From contig JAHBZT010000001.1 of NCBI GenBank assembly GCA_019635315.1, positions 496,001-560,000 of the forward strand: a stretch of DNA of 64,000 bases. The letters run 5' to 3'. This DNA comes from Rubrivivax sp. Lineage in GTDB: Bacteria > Pseudomonadota > Gammaproteobacteria > Burkholderiales > Burkholderiaceae_C. Made by a program: the position numbers and the translations under genes. Below are positions 50,680 to 61,405 of this stretch, one piece after another; the stretch's first letter is position 1, and every line of letters starts with the position of its first letter. The notes beneath the pieces were generated by a model, which made no database searches, was not told the DNA's origin, and was given only the letters and a program-made list of their open reading frames with translations.

Positions 50680-51351
50680 TCACGCGGCGATCTTCTCGAG
50701 GCAGTAGCCCAGCCCGCGCACCGTGGCGATGCGCACCGGGCCCTGCTCGATCTTCTTGCGCAGGCGGTGGATGTAGACCTCGATCGCGTTGTTGCTGACT
50801 TCCTCGCCCCATTCGCACAGCCGCTCGACGAGCTGGTCCTTGCTGACCAGGCGGCCGGCGCGCTGCAGCAGCACCTCCAGCAGGCTCAGCTCGCGCGCCG
50901 ACAGCTCGACCATCTGGTCGTTCAGGTAGGCGACGCGGCCGGTCGCGTCGAAGGTCAGCGGGCCATGCTTGAGCAGGCTGGACGCGGTGCCCAGGCCGCG
51001 CCGCGTCAGCGCGCGCACGCGCGCTTCCAGCTCCTGCAGCGAGAAGGGCTTGGCCATGTAGTCGTCGGCGCCGAGGTCCAGGCCCTTGACGCGCTGCTCC
51101 ACGCTGTCGGCCGCGGTCAGGATCAGCACCGGCACGCTGTTGCCGCGGCCGCGCAGCTTGCGCAGGACCTCGAAGCCGTGCATCTTGGGCAGGCCCAGGT
51201 CGAGGATCACGAGGTCGAACTCGTGGGCGGCCAGCGCGGCGTCGGCCTCGCTGCCGCTGCTCACCTGGTCGACCGCGTAGCCGGAGGCGCGCAGCGAGCG
51301 CAGCAGACCGTCGGCCAGGACCTGGTCGTCTTCGGCAATCAGGATGCGCAT
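50680..51351 (-). CDS. OmpR-family response regulator, TctD/QseB type
   Basis: A 223-residue regulator. Receiver domain 1-115 with D8-D9 pocket, phosphoacceptor D51 ([17 protein letters not shown]), T79 region (LTAADSV) and K101-like AKPFSLQEL. The winged-helix DNA-binding domain (about 125-220) has [29 protein letters not shown] and [15 protein letters not shown] 51351 (MRILIAEDD) is the conserved start; the open frame extends 33 codons upstream without similarity. Cognate to the kinase downstream. Divergent from recA. Confidence 0.93.
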   Translation of the reverse strand: MRILIAEDDQVLADGLLRSLRASGYAVDQVSSGSEADAALAAHEFDLVILDLGLPKMHGFEVLRKLRGRGNSVPVLILTAADSVEQRVKGLDLGADDYMAKPFSLQELEARVRALTRRGLGTASSLLKHGPLTFDATGRVAYLNDQMVELSARELSLLEVLLQRAGRLVSKDQLVERLCEWGEEVSNNAIEVYIHRLRKKIEQGPVRIATVRGLGYCLEKIAA

Positions 51352-51511
51352 GGGGCTTGTCTCCTGCGTCGGCATCGGGCCGGGCGGCGGTCCGGCCGGG
51401 CCTCTTGCGGGCGCTCGGACCAACCTGGAGCCGCATTTTAGGTGGCGCACCCTACACGGGCTTGACGCGTCTCAAGCGCGCACCGGGTGCCGGGACCCCC
51501 CCAAAAGGGAA

Positions 51512-51540
51512 CTGTACGGATATCCAGCTTCTGCCATAAT
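51512..51540 (+). promoter_or_regulatory. recA promoter with LexA-like box
   Basis: CTGTACGGATATCCAG (51512-51527) matches the SOS box CTGT-N8-ACAG at seven of eight defined positions. CATAAT (51535-51540) is a good -10 box 23 bases before the recA ATG, so the box covers the -35 region, as expected for LexA repression. Confidence 0.6.
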
Positions 51541-51562
51541 CGCCGCCATCGAGGAGACCACC

Positions 51563-52603
<1,041 letters not shown>

Positions 52604-52664
52604 GGGCGGCCGCGGCGCCCGGTCCGCGCCGGAGCGCGGCCGACGGCGCGCGGCGCCGGTGCTG

Positions 52665-53201
52665 ATGGCCTTCGGTGCGCCCTCGTCGATCTCGCTCAAG
52701 GGGCGGGCGCTGCGCTGGCTGGCGCAGCGTGAACACTCGCGCGCCGAACTGGCGCGCAAGCTCGCGCGATACGCCGCGCAGGGCGCTGATCAGGGCATCG
52801 AGAACGGCGCCGGGGCGGGCGCCGACGGCAACCCGGGGACCGGCGACGACGGCGCGGCGGCCGACCGCATCGCCGCGCTGCTCGACGAACTGGCCGCGCT
52901 GGGCCTGCTCAGCGACGAGCGCGCCGCGGCTTCGGTGCTGGCGGCCCAGGCGCCGCGCGGCGGCGAGCGGCGGCTGAAGCAGGCGCTGCAGCAGCGCGGC
53001 CTGGACGCCGACCTCGTCGAGCGCACGCTGGCCCAGGCGCGCCCGGGTGAGTTCGAGCGCGCGCGCGCGCTGTGGCAGCGGCGCTTCGGTGCGCTGCCGG
53101 CCGATGCCGCCGAACGTGCCCGCCAGATGCGCTTCCTCGCCGGCCGCGGCTTTGCCGGCGACATCATCCGCCGCGTCGTGCGGGGCGCCGAAGAAGAGTA
53201 G
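52665..53201 (+). CDS. recX: RecA regulator RecX
   Basis: RecX limits RecA filament growth. The 178-residue protein has the three-helix repeat pattern: LKGRALRWLAQREHSRAELARKL, LLDELAALGLLSDERAAASVLAAQ, GERRLKQALQQRGLDADLVERTL and MRFLAGRGFAGDIIRRVV. An insertion of about 30 residues (about 38-65, ENGAGAGADGNPGTGDDG) interrupts the first repeat and is unusual. The start is ATG 52665; GTG 52659 is possible. 61 bp after recA, so likely co-transcribed. Confidence 0.92.
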   Translation: MAFGAPSSISLKGRALRWLAQREHSRAELARKLARYAAQGADQGIENGAGAGADGNPGTGDDGAAADRIAALLDELAALGLLSDERAAASVLAAQAPRGGERRLKQALQQRGLDADLVERTLAQARPGEFERARALWQRRFGALPADAAERARQMRFLAGRGFAGDIIRRVVRGAEEE

Positions 53202-53208
53202 GCGCTGA

Positions 53209-53229
53209 CCCCGGCGGCGTAAGCCGGGG
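53209..53229 (+). terminator. Hairpin after recX
   Basis: CCCCGGC and GCCGGGG form a 7-bp stem with a seven-base loop, seven bases after the recX stop. No T-run. Confidence 0.45.
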
Positions 53230-53379
53230 CGCAGGAGCCGCGTGATAAATTCGCCGCCGCGCTGCCGCGGGCGGGCATCCGTCGCGCGCTGCCCCTGCAG
53301 CGCCCGCCGGCATCGCCTCGTACCGCAGCATCCGTTTCCTCACGCCCCGTTCCCGCGCCCGCCCGCGCCGCCACCACCG

Positions 53380-54000
53380 ATGACGCTCCCACCCGCGGCG
53401 GCCGAACGCCGACTCCTGCACCGCCGCAGCATCGACGTGCAGGTCTATGCGCGCGGCGACGGGCTGTGGGAGGTCGACGCGACCATCGTCGACACCAAGA
53501 CCCGCGACGCCCAGCTCGCCGGCGGCACGCGCCCGGCGGGCACGCCGATCCACGACATGCTGCTGCGCCTGGTCGTCGACCGCGAGCTGAACATCGTCGC
53601 GGCCGGCTCGCAGACGCGCTGGATGCCCTACCCCGGTCACTGCGACAGCCACGGCGCCGGCGGCGCCCCGGGCAGCGACGCCTACACGCAGCTCGCCGGC
53701 CTGAACCTGCTGGACAACTTCCGCCGCCGCCTGCGCGAGCGCGTCGGCGGCACGGGCGGCTGCACGCACCTGACCGAGCTTGCGCAGGTGCTGCCCACGG
53801 CCGTGGTGCAGGCCTTCGCCGGCGACGTGATCGACACCCGCGGCCACGACGAAGGCGCCGGCCGCCCGTTCCAGATCGACCGCTGCCACGCGCTGCGCAG
53901 CGACGGCGAGGCCGTGCGCCTGCACTACCCGCGCTGGTACCGCGCCACGGCCGCGACAGCGGCGGACCGGCCCGCCGCCGCGCTGACCCCATCCGACTGA
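53380..54000 (+). CDS. DUF2889 protein
   Basis: A 206-residue soluble protein of the DUF2889 family: [106 protein letters not shown]. Several conserved Cys/His residues (C and H in HC, GCTHL) could bind a metal. The function is unknown. ATG 53380 has no strong ribosome site; the open frame reaches back to 53242 without similarity. The recA-recX-DUF2889-sucCD order is conserved in this bacterial group. Confidence 0.88.
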   Translation: MTLPPAAAERRLLHRRSIDVQVYARGDGLWEVDATIVDTKTRDAQLAGGTRPAGTPIHDMLLRLVVDRELNIVAAGSQTRWMPYPGHCDSHGAGGAPGSDAYTQLAGLNLLDNFRRRLRERVGGTGGCTHLTELAQVLPTAVVQAFAGDVIDTRGHDEGAGRPFQIDRCHALRSDGEAVRLHYPRWYRATAATAADRPAAALTPSD

Positions 54001-54032
54001 GCCCGAACGGGCAACCCGACCGAGGAGCCTCC

Positions 54033-55193
<1,161 letters not shown>

Positions 55194-55209
55194 CCTGGAG
55201 CATACGAAC

Positions 55210-56103
55210 ATGAGCATCCTCATCGACAAGGACACCCGGGTCATCACGCAGGGCATCACCGGCAAGACCGGCCAGTTCCACACCCGCATGTGCGTGGCCT
55301 ATGCCAACGGCAAGAACTGCTTCGTCGCCGGCGTGAACCCCAAGAAGGCCGGCGAGGACTTCGAGGGCATCCCCATCTACGCCAGCGTCAGGGACGCCAA
55401 GGCGCAGACCGGCGCCACCGTCAGCGTGATCTACGTGCCGCCGGCGGGCGCCGCGGCGGCCATCTGGGAGGCGGTGGAGGCCGACCTCGACCTCGCCATC
55501 TGCATCACCGAGGGCATCCCGATCAAGGACATGCTCGAGGTGCGCAACAAGATGAAGGCCAAGGAAGCCGCCGGCGGCAAGCGCACGCTGCTGCTGGGCC
55601 CCAACTGCCCGGGCACGATCACGCCCGAGGAGATCAAGATCGGCATCATGCCCGGCCACATCCACAGGAAGGGCCGCGTCGGCGTCGTCAGCCGTTCCGG
55701 CACGCTGACCTACGAGGCGGTGGCGCAGCTCAGCGAACTCGGCATCGGCCAGAGCAGCGCGGTCGGCATCGGCGGCGACCCGATCAACGGCCTCAAGCAC
55801 ATCGACGTGATGCGCCTGTTCAACGAGGACCCCGAGACCGACGCCGTGATCATGATCGGCGAGATCGGCGGCCCGGACGAAGCCGAGGCCGCGCGCTGGT
55901 GCAAGGAGCACATGAAGAAGCCGGTGGTCGGCTTCATCGCCGGTGTCACCGCGCCGCCGGGCAAGCGCATGGGCCACGCCGGCGCGCTGATCAGCGGCGG
56001 CGCCGACACCGCGGATGCCAAGCTCGCCATCATGGAGGAGTGCGGCTTCAAGGTCACGCGCAACCCGTCGGAGATGGGCCGGCTGCTCAAGAGCCTGCTC
56101 TGA
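55210..56103 (+). CDS. sucD: Succinyl-CoA synthetase alpha subunit
   Basis: CoA-binding subunit, phosphorylated on the histidine in [11 protein letters not shown]. The 297-residue protein contains the Rossmann segment [25 protein letters not shown] and [12 protein letters not shown]. It follows sucC with its own GGAG ribosome site and ends before a large hairpin. Confidence 0.97.
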   Translation: MSILIDKDTRVITQGITGKTGQFHTRMCVAYANGKNCFVAGVNPKKAGEDFEGIPIYASVRDAKAQTGATVSVIYVPPAGAAAAIWEAVEADLDLAICITEGIPIKDMLEVRNKMKAKEAAGGKRTLLLGPNCPGTITPEEIKIGIMPGHIHRKGRVGVVSRSGTLTYEAVAQLSELGIGQSSAVGIGGDPINGLKHIDVMRLFNEDPETDAVIMIGEIGGPDEAEAARWCKEHMKKPVVGFIAGVTAPPGKRMGHAGALISGGADTADAKLAIMEECGFKVTRNPSEMGRLLKSLL

Positions 56104-56119
56104 CCCGGCCGCGCGCGCA

Positions 56120-56163
56120 CCGCGGCGCCCGGCCTGTGTAGTTCCCACAAGCCGGCGCCGCGG
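56120..56163 (+). terminator. Large hairpin between sucD and terC
   Basis: A 13-bp stem with one bulged base (56120-56133 with 56151-56163) is capped by TGTG/CACA (56135-56138 with 56146-56149). It starts 17 bases after the sucD stop. It may end the sucCD transcript or act in the terC leader; TerC-family genes are sometimes under yybP-ykoY Mn riboswitches, but I do not see that consensus here. Confidence 0.5.
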
Positions 56164-56217
56164 GGCGGCGCCTACACTGACGCGCCGCAACAGCCGCTGC
56201 CAGCCGAGAGTCGACCC

Positions 56218-56958
56218 ATGATGGACATGTTCACCAGTCCGGCCTTCTGGGTCGCCGTCGGTCAGATCATCCTGATCGACATCCTGCTCGGCGGCGACAA
56301 CGCGGTCGTCATCGCGCTGGCCTGCCGGCGGCTGCCGCCCGGGCAGCGCATGAAGGGCATCATCTGGGGCACGGCCGGTGCCATCGGCCTGCGCGTGATC
56401 CTGATCTTCTTCGCGCTGACGCTGCTCGCGATTCCCTACCTGAAGATCGTCGGCGCGCTGCTGCTGGTGTGGATCGGCGTCAAGCTGCTGGTGCCCGACG
56501 AGGAGGGCCACGGCGACATCGAGGCCAGCGACCGCCTGTGGGCGGCGGTCAAGACCATCATCGTCGCCGACCTCGTGATGAGCGTGGACAACGTGATCGC
56601 GATCGCCGGCGCCGCGCAGGGCGCCGGCGAGCACCAGATGGTGCTGGTGATCTTCGGCCTGCTCGTCAGCATCCCGATCATCGTCTGGGGCAGCCAGCTG
56701 GTGATCAAGCTGATGGACCGCTTCCCCTGGATCATCACCGCCGGCGGCATGCTGCTGGGCTGGATCGCCGGCACGATGGCGGTCACCGATCCGGCGGCCG
56801 TGCCCTTCATGCCGCTGGCCAGCGAGCCGGTCGAAGGACGCCTGCCCGACGTCGTGGCCAGCGTGCGCTACGGCGCCGGCGTCGCCGGCGCGCTGCTCGT
56901 GCTGGCCATCGGCATGCTGCTGAAGAAGCGGCGCCAGACCGCCGCGGCGCCGCACTGA
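56218..56958 (+). CDS. TerC/YjbE-family membrane protein
   Basis: A 246-residue inner-membrane protein with about seven helices. TerC motifs are ILIDILLGGDNAVVIALACRRLP and IIVADLVMSVDNVIAIAGAAQG, whose acidic residues are proposed to bind Mn or other divalent metals. Members are implicated in manganese export and metallation of exported proteins. The last segment (KKRRQTAAAPH) is cytosolic. ATG 56218; an ATG two codons later is possible. Downstream is the kinase gene, 35 bp away. Confidence 0.9.
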   Translation: MMDMFTSPAFWVAVGQIILIDILLGGDNAVVIALACRRLPPGQRMKGIIWGTAGAIGLRVILIFFALTLLAIPYLKIVGALLLVWIGVKLLVPDEEGHGDIEASDRLWAAVKTIIVADLVMSVDNVIAIAGAAQGAGEHQMVLVIFGLLVSIPIIVWGSQLVIKLMDRFPWIITAGGMLLGWIAGTMAVTDPAAVPFMPLASEPVEGRLPDVVASVRYGAGVAGALLVLAIGMLLKKRRQTAAAPH

Positions 56959-56993
56959 ACCGGCCCGGCGGCCACCGGCCCGGCGCCGCAGCG

Positions 56994-57848
56994 ATGTCCG
57001 CGCCCCACGGTCCCGGCAGCCTGGTCGCCGGGTATCGGCTGCAGCGGCTGATCGGCCAGGGTGCGCAGAGCGAGGTCTGGCTGGCCACGCGGGCCGACCA
57101 CGCCCAGCCGCTGGCCCTGAAGCTGGTGGCGCTGGCGCAGGGCGCGGGCGCCGAGGCCCAGCAGGCCGCCTTCGCCGCCGCGACGCAGGCCGCGCGCCGG
57201 CTGCACCACCCGGGCATCGCGACGCTGCACGACGCCGGCATCGCCGGCGCGACCGGCTGGCTTGCGATGGAGCTGGTGCCCGGCACCGACCTCGTGCGCT
57301 ACACGCGACCCGCGCGCCTGCTGCCCGAGGCCGCTGCGCTGCGGCTGGCCGGCCGCATCGCCGACGCGCTGGCGCACGCGCATGCGCAGGGCATCGTGCA
57401 CCGCGACCTGAAGCCGGCCAACGTGCTGGTCGACTGGGCGGGCGACCAGGTCAAGCTGGTCGACTTCGGCCTCGCACGCGTGCTCGGCGCCGCGCAGACC
57501 GGCACCGGCCTCGTGCTGGGCACGCCCAGCTACCTGGCGCCGGAGCAGCTGGCCGGCGCGCCGCCGACGCCGGCCGGCGACCTGTATGCGCTGGGCGTGA
57601 CGCTGTTCGAGCTGCTCGCCGGTCGCCTGCCGCACGAGGCGTCGTCGATGGGCGAGCTGCTGCGCCAGGTGGCCCAGGAGCCGGCGCCGGACCTGCGCAC
57701 GCTGCGCCCGGACGTGCCGCCGGCGCTGGCCGCGCTGGTCGGGCGGCTGCTGGCCAAGGCCCCCGCCGGGCGCCCGGCGGACGCCGCGGTGGTGGCCGCC
57801 GAACTGCGTCACCTGGGCCGTCGCATCGCCGGTGCCGACACCCCCTGA
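56994..57848 (+). CDS. Serine/threonine protein kinase
   Basis: A 284-residue Hanks-type kinase without a membrane segment. It shows a glycine loop IGQGAQSEVWLA, catalytic K43, catalytic loop HRDLKPANVL (D138), DFG (157-159), and the APEQLAG activation segment end, so it should be active. A PP2C phosphatase and an FHA protein follow on the same strand (71 and 94 bp gaps), giving a kinase-phosphatase-reader set. The targets are not visible. Confidence 0.92.
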   Translation: MSAPHGPGSLVAGYRLQRLIGQGAQSEVWLATRADHAQPLALKLVALAQGAGAEAQQAAFAAATQAARRLHHPGIATLHDAGIAGATGWLAMELVPGTDLVRYTRPARLLPEAAALRLAGRIADALAHAHAQGIVHRDLKPANVLVDWAGDQVKLVDFGLARVLGAAQTGTGLVLGTPSYLAPEQLAGAPPTPAGDLYALGVTLFELLAGRLPHEASSMGELLRQVAQEPAPDLRTLRPDVPPALAALVGRLLAKAPAGRPADAAVVAAELRHLGRRIAGADTP

Positions 57849-57919
57849 ATGCGCGGCCCCGGCGCCCGACCGAAGTCACGCACGAAGCTGGGGCGCGGTC
57901 CGGCAGCCCCGGGGTTCCG

Positions 57920-58756
57920 ATGCAGAATAGCCGTCCACCCCCTACCCGCGCCGTGCCTCCACCCGTGCCCCTGTCGATCGCGCTGCATGCCGCCGTGGAC
58001 CCCGGCCGGGCCCGCAGCAACAACGAGGACTCGGCGGAGATCGACCCCGAGGTGGCGCTGGCCGTGCTGGCCGACGGCATGGGCGGCTACAACGCCGGCG
58101 AGGTGGCCAGCAGCATGGCCACCGGCTTCATCCGCACCGAGCTCGGCCGCTGGCTGCGCGAGGCCAGCAGCCAGGCCAGCGACGCCGAGGTGCGCCGCGC
58201 GATGGACATCTGCGTGGACAACGCCAACCGCGCGATCTTCAACGCCGCCAACTCCAACCCGCAGTACGCCGGCATGGGCACCACGCTGGTGGTGGCGGTC
58301 TTCCGCGACGGCCGGCTGCTGCTGGGCCATGTCGGCGACAGCCGTTGCTACCGGCTGCGCGGCGGGCGGCTGCAGCAGATCACACGCGACCACTCGCTGC
58401 TGCAGGAGCAGATCGACGCCGGCCTGATCACGCCCGAGCAGGCGGCGTTCTCGGCCAACAAGAACCTGGTCACGCGCGCCGTGGGGGTGGAGGACACCGT
58501 GCTGCTGGAGACCCACCAGCACGAGGTGCAACCGGGCGACCTGTACCTGCTGTGCTCCGACGGGCTGTCGGACATGGTCGACGACGCCGGCATCGCGCAG
58601 CTGTTGCTGCAGTGCGACTCGCTGGAATCAGGCACTCGTGCACTGATAGCCGCGGCCAACGACGCGGGCGGAAAGGATAATATCTCGGTCATCCTGGGGC
58701 GCGTGGCCGGTGGCGCGAGCGCACCGGCGCGGTCCTGGTGGCCGTTCCGGCGCTGA
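57920..58756 (+). CDS. PP2C-type protein serine/threonine phosphatase
   Basis: A 278-residue soluble phosphatase. Metal and phosphate motifs are RARSNNEDS (R, E36-D37 region), LADGMGGYNAGE (D52), GTTLVVAVF, GHVGDSRCYRL, LCSDGLSDMV and KDNISVI, a complete PP2C set. It probably reverses the upstream kinase. The first ~17 residues are Pro-rich and the start could lie at a later GTG or CTG; ATG 57920 is the only ATG before the domain. Confidence 0.93.
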   Translation: MQNSRPPPTRAVPPPVPLSIALHAAVDPGRARSNNEDSAEIDPEVALAVLADGMGGYNAGEVASSMATGFIRTELGRWLREASSQASDAEVRRAMDICVDNANRAIFNAANSNPQYAGMGTTLVVAVFRDGRLLLGHVGDSRCYRLRGGRLQQITRDHSLLQEQIDAGLITPEQAAFSANKNLVTRAVGVEDTVLLETHQHEVQPGDLYLLCSDGLSDMVDDAGIAQLLLQCDSLESGTRALIAAANDAGGKDNISVILGRVAGGASAPARSWWPFRR

Positions 58757-58850
58757 GACGAAGCGGCACCGCGCCACCGGAACGGCACGGCGCTGCGGAA
58801 CAAGCGTCAGGTCCCGCCGCACACCGCGGCGGGCGACAACGAGGGCAGGC

Positions 58851-59540
58851 ATGGGCAAGCTGGTCGTATCGCTCGACGGTGTGGTCATCAAGGAAGTCCA
58901 GATCACCAAGGACAAGACCACGCTCGGCCGCCGGCCGTACAACGACATCGTGATCGACAACCTCGCCGTCAGCGGCGAGCATGCCGTGCTGCAGATGGTG
59001 GGCGCCGACGTCTTCATCGAGGACCTCAACAGCACCAACGGCACCTATATCAACGGCAAGGCGATCAAGAAGCAGCTGCTCACGCACAACGACACGGTCG
59101 AGATCGGCAAGTACAAGATCAAGTACCTGGTCGACGAGAGCGGCGAGTACGAGAAGACGATGATCATGCGCCCCGGCGGCAGCGCACCGCCGCCGCTGGG
59201 CAGCACGAGCCCGCTGAGCTCGGCGCACCCGGCGCTGTCCACCGGCGCCAACTCGGCCTTCGGCGGCCTGGGCGCCGGCCAGGCGGCGTCGATCAAGGTG
59301 CTCAACGGCGCCGCCGCCGGCCGCGAGGTCACGCTGACCAAGGTCGTCACCACGGTCGGCAAGCCCGGCGTGCAGGTGGCCAGCATCACCAAGCGCCCCA
59401 ACGGCTACGCCTTCGCGCATGTCGAGGGCGCCAACCGGCCCAGCATCAATGGCGTGCCGATGACCGGCGACTCGGTCCCGCTGCGCAACGGCGACGTGAT
59501 CGAGCTCGCCGGCACGCAGATGCAGTTCATCTATCGTTAG
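58851..59540 (+). CDS. FHA-domain protein
   Basis: A 229-residue soluble protein. The N-terminal FHA domain (about 1-95, TTLGRRPYNDIVIDNLAVSGEHA..DLNSTNGTYINGK) binds phosphothreonine. A short linker contains EYEKTMIMRPGG, where the threonine could be a kinase target, and a Ser/Pro/Ala-rich part (about 110-135). A second FHA-like fold (about 140-229, VTTVGKPGVQVASITKRPNGYAFAH, SINGVPM) lacks the usual RS/H set. ATG 58851 follows GAGGGCAGG. Likely reader of the adjacent kinase. Confidence 0.9.
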   Translation: MGKLVVSLDGVVIKEVQITKDKTTLGRRPYNDIVIDNLAVSGEHAVLQMVGADVFIEDLNSTNGTYINGKAIKKQLLTHNDTVEIGKYKIKYLVDESGEYEKTMIMRPGGSAPPPLGSTSPLSSAHPALSTGANSAFGGLGAGQAASIKVLNGAAAGREVTLTKVVTTVGKPGVQVASITKRPNGYAFAHVEGANRPSINGVPMTGDSVPLRNGDVIELAGTQMQFIYR

Positions 59541-59565
59541 AGCGGACCCGCTGCGCGGGCCGCTC
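59540..59565 (+). terminator. Hairpin after the FHA gene
   Basis: GAGCGGACCCGC (59540-59551) pairs with GCGGGCCGCTC (59555-59565) with one bulged A around TGC, starting at the last base of the stop codon. Confidence 0.55.
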
Positions 59566-59840
59566 CAACCGGTCTCGTTCGAGCGGACGCTGCGCGCCGC
59601 TCAACTCGCCTGAGCGCTGCCCGCTTCGCTGCGCTCGCGGGCGCGCGTGACGTGGCGGCTTCGTGGGCGCTCCGGCGGCGGCGTCGACGCGCTCCCTGTG
59701 GCGTGAACGCCGTCACGCCACCTGCCGGCATCCACCCGGGAGCCGACGCGGATGCCCACTCCTCGTCTTGCGCCGCACCCGGCCGCGCCTCAGCATTGCA
59801 GCTCGCGCCCTCGGGACACGCCAACAGGAAACCCTCGTCC
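59566..59840. other. Intergenic stretch with several inverted repeats
   Basis: No gene seen. It is rich in short GC palindromes; the clearest is GTGGCGTGA-ACGCCG-TCACGCCAC (59698-59721), a perfect 9-bp inverted repeat about 120 bases before the next start, which may be an operator or hairpin. Confidence 0.5.
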
Positions 59841-60623
59841 ATGCAGATCCGTGTCCTCGGTTGTTCGGGGTCCATCGCGGCCGGCAGCCGCACGACCTCG
59901 TTCCTGCTCGACGACGACGTGCTCATCGACGCCGGCACCGGCGTCGGCGACCTGACGCTGGAGCAGATGGCGGGCATCGACCACATCCTGGTCACGCACT
60001 CGCACCTGGACCACGTGCTGGCCATCGGCCTGCTGGCCGACAGCGTGACGCGCCGCCGCCGCGCCGCCGCCCGCCCGCCGGTGCGCGTGCACGCGCTGGC
60101 GTCGACGATCGCGGCGCTGAAGATGCATGTCTTCAACGGCGTCATCTGGCCCGACTTCACGCGGCTGCCCGATCCGGCGCGGCCGGTGCTGGCCTTCGCG
60201 CCCGTGCAGGTCGGCGACGTGATCGAGCTCGGCGCGCGGCGCGTGGAGGTGCTGCCGGCGCGCCACACGGTGCCGGCGGTCGGCTATGCGGTGATGCCGC
60301 GCGCGGGCGCAGGCGCCTGGGTCTTCACGGGCGACACCGGGCCCAACCCCGAGCTCTGGCAGCGCCTGGCGACCATGCCGGTGGCCACGCTGGTCATCGA
60401 GACCGCGTTCCGCGACGACGAGGCCACGCTGGCCGCGCTGAGCCAGCACCTGTGCCCGGCCGACCTGCGCCGCGAGCTGGCGCAGCTGCCGGCGCCGGCG
60501 GACGTCTTCGTCACCCACATCAAGCCCGGCGAGGTGGACACGGTGATGAGCGAGATCGCCGCGCAGGGCAGCGCGCACCGCATCCACGCGCTGGCCTCGG
60601 GCCAGGTCATGGCGCTGGCCTAG
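59841..60623 (+). CDS. Class II cAMP phosphodiesterase-like metallo-beta-lactamase-fold enzyme
   Basis: A 260-residue enzyme with the MBL metal motif H53-S-H55-L-D57-H58 in LVTHSHLDHVL, later ligands in ARHTVPAVGY and VFTGDTGPN, and the VTHIKPGE segment typical of the PDE1/CpdP class. The class hydrolyses 3',5'-cyclic AMP. The start ATG 59841 (MQIRVLGCSGSI) follows AGGAAA. Its last 59 codons are found again, about 94% identical by eye, at 61412-61594 beyond the toxin-antitoxin pair. Confidence 0.88.
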   Translation: MQIRVLGCSGSIAAGSRTTSFLLDDDVLIDAGTGVGDLTLEQMAGIDHILVTHSHLDHVLAIGLLADSVTRRRRAAARPPVRVHALASTIAALKMHVFNGVIWPDFTRLPDPARPVLAFAPVQVGDVIELGARRVEVLPARHTVPAVGYAVMPRAGAGAWVFTGDTGPNPELWQRLATMPVATLVIETAFRDDEATLAALSQHLCPADLRRELAQLPAPADVFVTHIKPGEVDTVMSEIAAQGSAHRIHALASGQVMALA

Positions 60624-60645
60624 ACGGGACCCCAGCCCCGCGCCA

Positions 60646-60891
60646 TCAGCGCTCGTCGCCTTCGCGGGGTGGTTCGCCGCCTTCGCGGCGCAGCATCCGG
60701 CGCAGAACGTCCAGGTCGGCACGCCGGCGGCGGTCGGCGAAGAAGCTGGCCGTCTGCATCGCAGCCAGCTTCTCGGCCACCGCCGTGGCCACGAACTGGT
60801 TCATGCTGATGCCTTCCTCGCGCGCCAGCTTCTCCGCGGCCGCCTTCACCGACTTGGGCAGGCGCAGCGGGTAGGTCGAGGTCTCGCTCAT
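60646..60891 (-). CDS. Ribbon-helix-helix-type antitoxin
   Basis: An 81-residue protein with a CopG/HicB-like ribbon-helix-helix pattern: a strand YPLRLPKSV followed by two helices (KAAAEKLAREEGISMNQFVATAVAEKLAAM). The C-terminal part is charged (RRRRADLDVLRRMLRREGGE) and probably wraps the toxin. ATG 60891 overlaps the PIN toxin stop (ATGA at 60888-60891), so the antitoxin gene is second in the operon. It probably binds the inverted repeat upstream of the toxin gene. Confidence 0.82.
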   Translation of the reverse strand: MSETSTYPLRLPKSVKAAAEKLAREEGISMNQFVATAVAEKLAAMQTASFFADRRRRADLDVLRRMLRREGGEPPREGDER

Positions 60892-61313
60892 CGCTTGTTC
60901 ACCTTTCGGAAAGCATCACGCGGCAACCACAACGCGATGCCGAAGCGCGCCGGCGCAGCGCCGAAATCGCGCCGGTTGAAACTGACGATGCCGTCGGCAC
61001 GGCCGTTGACCGCCGCCTCCAGCACCATCTCGTCCGACGGGTCCCTCAGCTGCGGCCGCCACACGAAGTGCGAGTCCACCGGCTCGGCGAGCGCCGCCAA
61101 CGCGTCCACGAATGCCAGGGCGGTGGCGGCGTCCAGCCCGGCCGCCTGCAGATGGTCCGCCCGCAGGCAAACGGCCTCGTACTCCAGCACCAGGGCCACG
61201 TTCGCCAGCAAGCTCAGGCGACCGTCCAGCGCCGCTTCCACCAGCCCGGCCGACGCGCCCGCCGGACTGCGCATCGCGGCCACGACCACATCGGTGTCCA
61301 GCACGACCCGCAT
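60888..61313 (-). CDS. PIN-domain toxin (VapC-like)
   Basis: A 141-residue PIN ribonuclease of the COG1569 group of putative toxins. Acidic residues expected to bind metal are D6, E44 or E46, D94 (in RDPSDEMVLEAA) and D117 (in SFNRRDF), so the active site looks complete. It is the first gene of the toxin-antitoxin operon, whereas in classical vapBC the antitoxin comes first. ATG 61313 has an inverted repeat 10-29 bases upstream. The module sits inside a duplication of the phosphodiesterase 3' end. Confidence 0.86.
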   Translation of the reverse strand: MRVVLDTDVVVAAMRSPAGASAGLVEAALDGRLSLLANVALVLEYEAVCLRADHLQAAGLDAATALAFVDALAALAEPVDSHFVWRPQLRDPSDEMVLEAAVNGRADGIVSFNRRDFGAAPARFGIALWLPRDAFRKVNKR

Positions 61314-61322
61314 ACGTCATGA

Positions 61323-61342
61323 TGACATCACCGGGGATGTCA
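61323..61342 (-). promoter_or_regulatory. Operator-like inverted repeat of the toxin-antitoxin operon
   Basis: TGACATC-ACCGGG-GATGTCA is a perfect 7-bp inverted repeat just upstream of the PIN start. On the minus strand it lies between a TTGTGT and a CATCAT spaced by 17 bases, a plausible promoter, so antitoxin binding here would repress the operon. Confidence 0.55.
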
Positions 61343-61405
61343 CACAAGTCCCGGGTCCGACGCGCTGCCGGCCGACCCGAGCCGCTGTGACCCGCCGGCG
61401 TCAAC

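Noticed and set aside
49074-51351. Tricarboxylate-responsive TctDE system
   Set aside because: The kinase and regulator resemble TctE/TctD, but no tctCBA transporter is adjacent, so a ligand-specific name was not given.
56104-56217. yybP-ykoY manganese riboswitch before the TerC gene
   Set aside because: The leader is short and dominated by one GC hairpin; the conserved internal loop sequences of that riboswitch were not found.
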